This document shows positions 59,372 to 64,000 of a stretch of DNA of 64,000 bases, piece by piece. How positions within the stretch are numbered: the first letter of the stretch is position 1; every line of letters begins with the position of its first letter. Both the position numbers and the translations under genes were made by a program. The DNA is from Pictodentalium vernedei (Eukaryota > Mollusca > Scaphopoda > Dentaliida > Dentaliidae): positions 176,008,356 through 176,072,355 of the forward strand of contig CM062297.1 of assembly GCA_031216915.1 (NCBI GenBank), in the 5' to 3' direction. A model generated the notes under the pieces. That model had not been told where the DNA came from. It ran no database searches and saw only the letters and a list, made by a program, of their open reading frames with translations.

Positions 59372-59934
59372 ATTACGGTTACAATGACCTAAATGAGCGA
59401 CTTTCACATTGCAAAATTTTTAGGGTAGGCATAATTGTTTAGGGTAGGTGGGGGTACCCTAAACAAGGGGATTTTTTTCTTTGGCCTGACACCTTTCACA
59501 ACATTACACCTTCAGCATTTTTTTACCCAAGTTGTGCATTGCTACCACAGCATTTTTCCGTGTTTTTTTGTTGGTTTTTTTTTTTTGGGGGGGGGGGGGG
59601 GGTGGGGGAAGGGAGGGGCTGCCAATGCTATTCAAAGTTCTTTTTTTCAGGGTTCTGTAAACAATCTTCATTGTCTTCTGGATTAATGGTTCACTGTACA
59701 TATGCTGCGCTATATATAATTTCATAATTTAGAAAGAGGAGAAGTTACCTGCACTTTGAACTTTTATTAAAACTAATATTTGGGAAAAAAGTCAAGTGTT
59801 TATATAGTGTTTAATACTTGAATATTTTTCTCCAAAAAAAAAAAAATAAAACCGAAACCGGAGTCAACACTTTTTGAAAAAAAAAATGAGTAGAAACCAA
59901 AACCGTGGAAAAGTTTCTTAACCTCCCAACACTA
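59372..59934. other. Right part of the split hAT element
   Basis: AT-rich with a T run, a G run (59586-59602) and an A run. Ends in the complement of TAGTGTTGGGAGGTTAA. No ORF recognised. Confidence 0.6.
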
Positions 59935-59942
59935 ATCCACAT

Positions 59943-59986
59943 GACATTAGTATCGGTTCAGTTTTTTGGAATATTGCCCATCGATA
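59943..59986. mobile_element. Right end of the older hAT MITE
   Basis: gacattagtatcggttcagttttttgg then tattgcccatcgata corresponds to the right end of the MITE at 20236 with two changes in the terminal repeat. Confidence 0.55.
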
Positions 59987-60206
59987 CCAGATCATGTTCT
60001 GATCAAGAAAGAGACCTCTTTTGTGATAACAGTACAGTAACTGTAGTGTTCAATCTGTATAATTTATATTCATATAAAATTCTGCATGAGAATTCAGCTC
60101 AAATCTGATTTTGACACTTCTTCAACATTTTTATATGAACTTATTGTCCTTCATTACCTGAATATCCAAAATATTTTGTGTCTGCTTTATTCAACATAAC
60201 CAACAT

Positions 60207-60340
60207 CAGTGTGCAAAATTTGACGAGAATGCTTGGTTCATTCGCACGGTGGTTACGCAAATTTAAATGTATGCGAATAGTCACCTCCAAACCACGTGAA
60301 CAGTCAGTTGGTTAGAGTCATTTTAAAATTTTGCACACTG
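60207..60340. mobile_element. Small inverted-repeat element
   Basis: CAGTGTGCAAAATTT at 60207-60221 and its complement at 60326-60340. 134 bp, hAT-like CAGTG start, but no clear target duplication. Confidence 0.5.
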
Positions 60341-60449
60341 CAACACATCTTTTGTATATGAACTCATCCACAGAAAATGCAGATCAAATTCTTTCCTGAC
60401 ATTGGTCCAAATAAGCATCAAGGAAGTATGCCATACTCCTCAAATATTT

Positions 60450-60800
60450 GAATAAAGTGGAGCCCACTTAATTGGATATCTCTTAACTGAATAACCCTGT
60501 TAATTGAATATAATTTCCCAACACAAAACCTTTTACTATACCTCCAGTACAAATTTGACCTGTTAATTGAATATAGGTTATAGAGAAAACTCCTGTTAAT
60601 AGAATAAAAAATCTTGCAACCTGTTGAGAAATTATCCTGACTGTCCCCAGTTTTCCTTTGTTTATAGACCTATTTGGCCCCAGTACATCAAATACAGGCA
60701 TTTCGTCTATTATGTCTTGTTTGACAGAGCTAATGGAGCTCTGTCAAACAAGATATAATAGAATAAATGCTAAGTTTATCTCTAGAATACAGTAAAGTTC
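60450..60800. repeat. Interspersed repeat related to 14895-15215, with hairpin
   Basis: gcccacttaattggatatc, ctgaataaccctgttaattg and later tttggccccagtacatc. A hairpin at 60712-60758 has arms CTTGTTTGACAGAGCT and complement. Confidence 0.5.
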
Positions 60801-60830
60801 ATTCATGAAAAGCAGAATTCAATATCATAT

Positions 60831-60881
<51 letters not shown>

Positions 60882-61240
60882 TTGGTGTTTAAGGTCACAT
60901 ACTTATGCACAATGGCTAATCGTGACCGTGACAGTTTTACGGGTGGAGGAAGCCGGAGTACCCGGAGAGAACCACCGAGCAACGACGAGCAGCTGTCAGC
61001 TCTCCAACATCGTAACTCTGAACTCTGCACCGCAGCACAGGCAGGGTTAGATTGGTTGAAGACATGCGCACCATCGACATGCAGTACGCCTCAGTACACA
61101 GCATCATCGTGCCCCCATGTAGGCAATCGGGGTGAAGTGTCTTGCCCAAGGACACAACGTGGTTGCCGCAGGTGGGATTCGAACCGAGGACCTCTCGGCT
61201 TGCAGCCTGCACCTCTACCAACTGAGCCACCATGCCCCCT
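60831..61240 (-). mobile_element. tRNA-headed SINE (S2) with perfect 13-bp target duplication
   Basis: Flanked by TTCAATATCATAT at 60818-60830 and 61241-61253. On the minus strand the head has box A TGGCTCAGTTGGTAGAG (complement of 61213-61229) and box B GGTTCGAATCC (complement of 61175-61185). The body begins GTTGTGTCCTTGGGCAAG and the tail is a TAAA repeat of about 50 bp. The intact flanks indicate recent insertion by LINE machinery. Confidence 0.92.
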
Positions 61241-61253
61241 TTCAATATCATAT

Positions 61254-61914
61254 GTAGATTGGTATCTGAAAATCTGTTCTCACACCCTCACAATCCCAGC
61301 CCAATCTTCCTATTGACAGTCTTCGAAATTAGCCAGGGCAATCAGCACTGCCGTGGTGAATGCTGTGGTAAATTGGTTTTACCACAGCATATAAATGCTG
61401 TGGTAATATTTTTCCTAGATTCTCAATTTATAATTTTGTATGCTGGTAGTAAATATTTCAATGATGTGTGTTACTATTAGTCACAAGCAACATGCCACAC
61501 TCTTAATTATATAACTCAAGTATTGAATATCAGGACTGGCAGTTACCTGCCAGTCCTGATATTCAATGCTTGAGTTATGAACAGCTACTTGCACTCCTAG
61601 TACAATACTTTGTGATGTTCTATAGTTCAAACTACATCTTTTTCCAAGAAACCAAGTAACAAACTTTAAGCGATACAAATACGGTCGTAGATTTGATATG
61701 AAGCCTGAGGCATATAACCCATCGTCTCCACATAATGTACAGAATTGATGTTCACCTCTGTGGTTGCTATAACAATGACGTGGGAAATGGAATTTACCAC
61801 AGCAAGTGACTGTGATTGCCGTGGTAAAATATTCCAAATTTTGAGGGCTTTATTGAAAAAACATCTGTTACAGAAAAGATAAAAAGTAATATTGTACCTT
61901 GATTTTATTCAAAT
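61254..61914. other. Intron sequence with short palindromes
   Basis: Contains a hairpin at 61527-61568 (ATTGAATATCAGGACTGGCAG and complement). It also has repeated words related to GCTGTGGTAAA in both orientations at 61350-61405 and 61790-61830, which may bound a MITE. No gene recognised. Confidence 0.4.
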
Positions 61915-62420
61915 GAGGCTTGGCAAACTCCCAGACTCCGAAAGCAATAGGTGTCTACCCTTCCTACAGGGTAACCTGTGGTATAAGTTTGGCGAAGATG
62001 CATGGAATAGAACTCAAGTTATTGCCCAGAAACCAATTTGTCACAAAATATTCTATTTATAGTAAACGTGACCTTGACCTTGGAGTCCCAGACTCCGAAA
62101 TAAACAGGTGTCTTCCCTTCCTATAAGGTAACCTCTGGTATAAGTTTGGTAAAGGTGCATCAAATAGAACTAAAGTTATTTCCCGGAAACCAATTTGTCA
62201 CAAAATATTCTATTTATAGTAAGTGACCTTGTCCTTGGGGCACGAGACTCTGAAATCGATAGGTGTCTTCCTTTCCTATAGGGTAACCTCTGGTGTAAGT
62301 TTGGTAAAGGTGCATCAAATAGAACTAAAGTTATTGACCGGAAACCAATTGTTTACGCCGCCGCCCGCCCGACACTTCATCAAACTATAAGTCGAGTTTG
62401 ACTTCGTCAAAACTCGACTA
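61915..62420 (+). mobile_element. 155-bp tandem-unit element with 3' hairpin
   Basis: About three units with gactccgaaat, aggtgtcttcccttcctata and gtcacaaaatattctattta. Then a CG-rich tract (cgccgccgcccgcccg) and a terminal hairpin AGTCGAGTTT to AAACTCGACT (62390-62419), followed by aaaa. Same plan as the other array elements; Helentron-type non-autonomous element is my best guess. Confidence 0.6.
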
Positions 62421-62439
62421 AAAATATTCAGACCACAAA

Positions 62440-62847
62440 AGGCCCCACAAACTAGATCTTGTTTCTCAAGCCATTTTTGGTAAAATTGCATGTGGGCAGG
62501 TGTTTTTTTCATTTTATTTCTTATTTTTGTAATTATTTCTTTGCCATCAAAAGTTCATATTCTTGATTTGTTTTTTGTTTTAGACTTCATAATCTACAGA
62601 ATAGCATGGGAGTTGGTGTATTTCATCTCTTGCGTGCAGGAAGGCTTTGCAATACTGAAGCATTGCAAAGCCTTGTTCCACTCAAGGGACAAATTTATCA
62701 CTTTTATTAACTTGGGTAAAATATCAAACATAAACCATTCAATTTTTATTTTTTTAAATTTTGCAATGATTATAAAAAGAGCGCATGCAGCAGACAAAAG
62801 GACCACATGGGAAGGCTTGAGAAACATATTTTTAACTTTTTTAGGCC
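62440..62847. mobile_element. MITE M2b with central hairpin
   Basis: Collinear with 50530-50896: agatctt, then catcaaaagttcat, ggctttgcaat stem, acttgggtaaaatatc, and gagaaaca near the end. Bounded by AGGCC words. Confidence 0.7.
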
Positions 62848-63048
62848 AATTGCAATCTTACTGCAAAAATGCTGACATTTCTTCTTTCCCATTGGAAGAC
62901 TAAACCATGATGGTCTGGGTTCACCTGTTGTGCTCAAATTCCACTAATCTGAAGGCCTGCCACTCTCAAAACACAAACACCTTTCAAGGTAAAATTATGA
63001 TTTTCAGTGTTCCAAATGACATCAGGGAATCATATTCAAGCACTATTT
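62848..63048. other. Intron sequence, nothing recognised
   Basis: No ORF, repeat or splice signal that I can support. Confidence 0.4.
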
Positions 63049-63061
63049 AAGCACTTTTCAA

Positions 63062-63373
63062 CCACCTGCGGCAACCGCGTTGTGTCCTTGGGCAAGACAC
63101 TTCACCCCGATTGCCTACATGGGGGCACGATGACGCTGTGTACTGAGGCGTACTGCACGTCGCTGGTGCGCATGTCTTCAACCAATCTAACCCTGCCTGT
63201 GCTGCGGTGCAGAGTTCCGAGTTACGATGTTGGAGAGCTGACAGCTGCTCGTCGTTGCTCGGTGGTTCTCTCCGGGTACTCCGACTTCCTCCACCCGTAA
63301 AACTGTCACGGTCACGATTAGCCATTGTGCATAAGTATGTGACCTTAAAACACCAATAAATAAATAAATAAAT
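63062..63373 (+). mobile_element. 5'-truncated SINE (S3) with 13-bp target duplication
   Basis: Flanked by AAGCACTTTTCAA at 63049-63061 and 63374-63386. It begins just after box B (ccacctgcggcaaccgc) and keeps the full body and AAAT tail. About 95 percent like S2 by eye. The truncation is typical of incomplete reverse transcription. Confidence 0.9.
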
Positions 63374-63386
63374 AAGCACTTTTCAA

Positions 63387-63604
63387 AGCCTCTGACCATG
63401 ATTTTCAAAGACTATTATCATTTTCATGTGAAGTAACAATACCAAGGACAACACCTTGAGAACCTGATTTCTGAAAAACCCACGCCAGATATTTTTCAAC
63501 CTTTCATACAATAAGGCAGCATTCCAGATGGTGTGTTGTTGTACTCAAGGGACAATACAAAAATCAAATGAGATGTGGTTTCTGACCGATTTTGTGATAT
63601 TGCA
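63387..63604. other. Intron sequence, nothing recognised
   Basis: No supported feature. Confidence 0.4.
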
Positions 63605-63847
63605 TTAACCCTTAAGGGACTAACTCCGACTCTGATCACTTTTCCTGCAACAGAACAGGTGCCCCAACATGCTGTCTCAGTGTTAACTCACAAGTTAAAT
63701 TCTAAATTTTTTGGCAGTTGTTTTTGGTAAGTCTTGGCTGCCTATATAGGCAGCCAAGACCTGCCTAAAACAACTGCAAAGCCACAGGATGTAAGCTGTC
63801 AGAGTGTAACGAAATATTGATAAAAATCTCCAGGCCTTAAGGGTTAA
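63605..63847. mobile_element. piggyBac-like MITE P5, second family
   Basis: TTAA at both ends with CCCTTAAGG terminal repeats. Central hairpin 63714-63777 with arms GCAGTTGTTTT ... GTCTTGGCTGCC and complement. Ends differ from P1-P3, so it is a separate family. Confidence 0.75.
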
Positions 63848-64000
63848 GAGGGGCAGGTAATCATGACACATATTTTCTCCTAGGTTAAAGATAATCTGAA
63901 TGTAAGTACCTTTCAAGGAGGGTGGTGGAAAATCCAGTACTTTCCAATGACAGCAACAAATTCAAGTACTTTTCAAGGAAGGGTCCAAAATTCAAGGACT
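63848..64000. other. Intron sequence to window end
   Basis: Low-complexity repeats of caagtacttttcaagga type. No gene. Confidence 0.4.

Larger units (their letters stand above)
35937..59934. mobile_element. hAT-type element split by a nest of DIRS elements
   Basis: Terminal inverted repeats TAGTGTTGGGAGGTTAA (35937-35953) and complement (59918-59934) are flanked by ATCCACAT at 35929-35936 and 59935-59942. The element's own DNA is only 35937-36693 and 59372-59934, about 1.3 kb. Everything between is later DIRS insertion. No transposase is recognised, so it is non-autonomous or decayed. The host site is an older hAT MITE whose two halves abut the duplication. Confidence 0.85.

Noticed and set aside
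60882..61316. 144-codon plus-strand ORF and its minus-strand partner
   Set aside because: Both lie in SINE S2 and its tail; the same peptide arises from S3. Not a gene.
61481..61837. 118-codon minus-strand ORF with several Cys
   Set aside because: No recognised motif, crosses a hairpin and MITE-like repeats, and has no splice or start context.

Overview
This is a eukaryotic, intron-rich and repeat-dense genomic window from an animal, probably a marine invertebrate. A lophotrochozoan such as a bivalve is plausible because of the tandem-array elements with ACGG-type tails, but the species cannot be fixed from sequence alone. I see no prokaryotic gene organisation. The only host gene I can recognise is RBM22 (CCCH zinc finger and RRM spliceosome protein) on the minus strand. 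Two consecutive exons are present, 34716-34816 and 14547-14719, in matching phase with good splice sites. The intron between them is 19,996 bp. The neighbouring introns run off both window ends (at least 29 kb upstream and 14.5 kb downstream).

Almost all remaining sequence is mobile DNA. The dominant class is DIRS-type tyrosine-recombinase retrotransposons, seven copies, all coded on the minus strand: A (1-6209, left end outside the window, gag and recombinase open, pol with two stops), B (6749-13678), F (about 18150-33462, left end lost), G (20943-27861, inside F), X (36694-59371), D (37019-50374, inside X) and E (40434-47354, inside D). They carry inverted terminal repeats and an internal complementary region (ICR) that reproduces the joined complement of both ends, the DIRS hallmark. 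There are two subfamilies: type I (A, B, G, E; terminal word gggtcattgg) and type II (F, D, X; gggccattgg). B, G and E share one deletion that removes the reverse transcriptase and one roughly 1.1 kb gag duplication, yet sit at three different sites. They therefore look like a non-autonomous DIRS lineage moved in trans.

Region by region: 1-13.7 kb holds A, a piggyBac-like MITE and B. 13.8-18.1 kb holds a 5S-headed SINE, the RBM22 zinc-finger exon, a 145-bp tandem array, an old tRNA-headed SINE and other repeats. 18.1-33.5 kb is element F, carrying an hAT MITE with a perfect 8-bp target duplication, element G and a 2.4 kb tandem array. 33.5-35.9 kb holds the other RBM22 exon and two piggyBac-like MITEs. 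35.9-59.9 kb is a nest: an hAT element split by X, X split by D, D split by E, with a 3.7 kb 165-bp satellite in X. 60-64 kb holds SINEs, an array element with a 3' hairpin, MITEs and hairpins.

No new enzymatic or defence system is demonstrated. The best leads are the trans-mobilised RT-less DIRS lineage, an NRF-1 type palindrome in the DIRS terminal repeats, a conserved twin palindrome inside gag, and SINEs with one shared body but 5S or tRNA heads.
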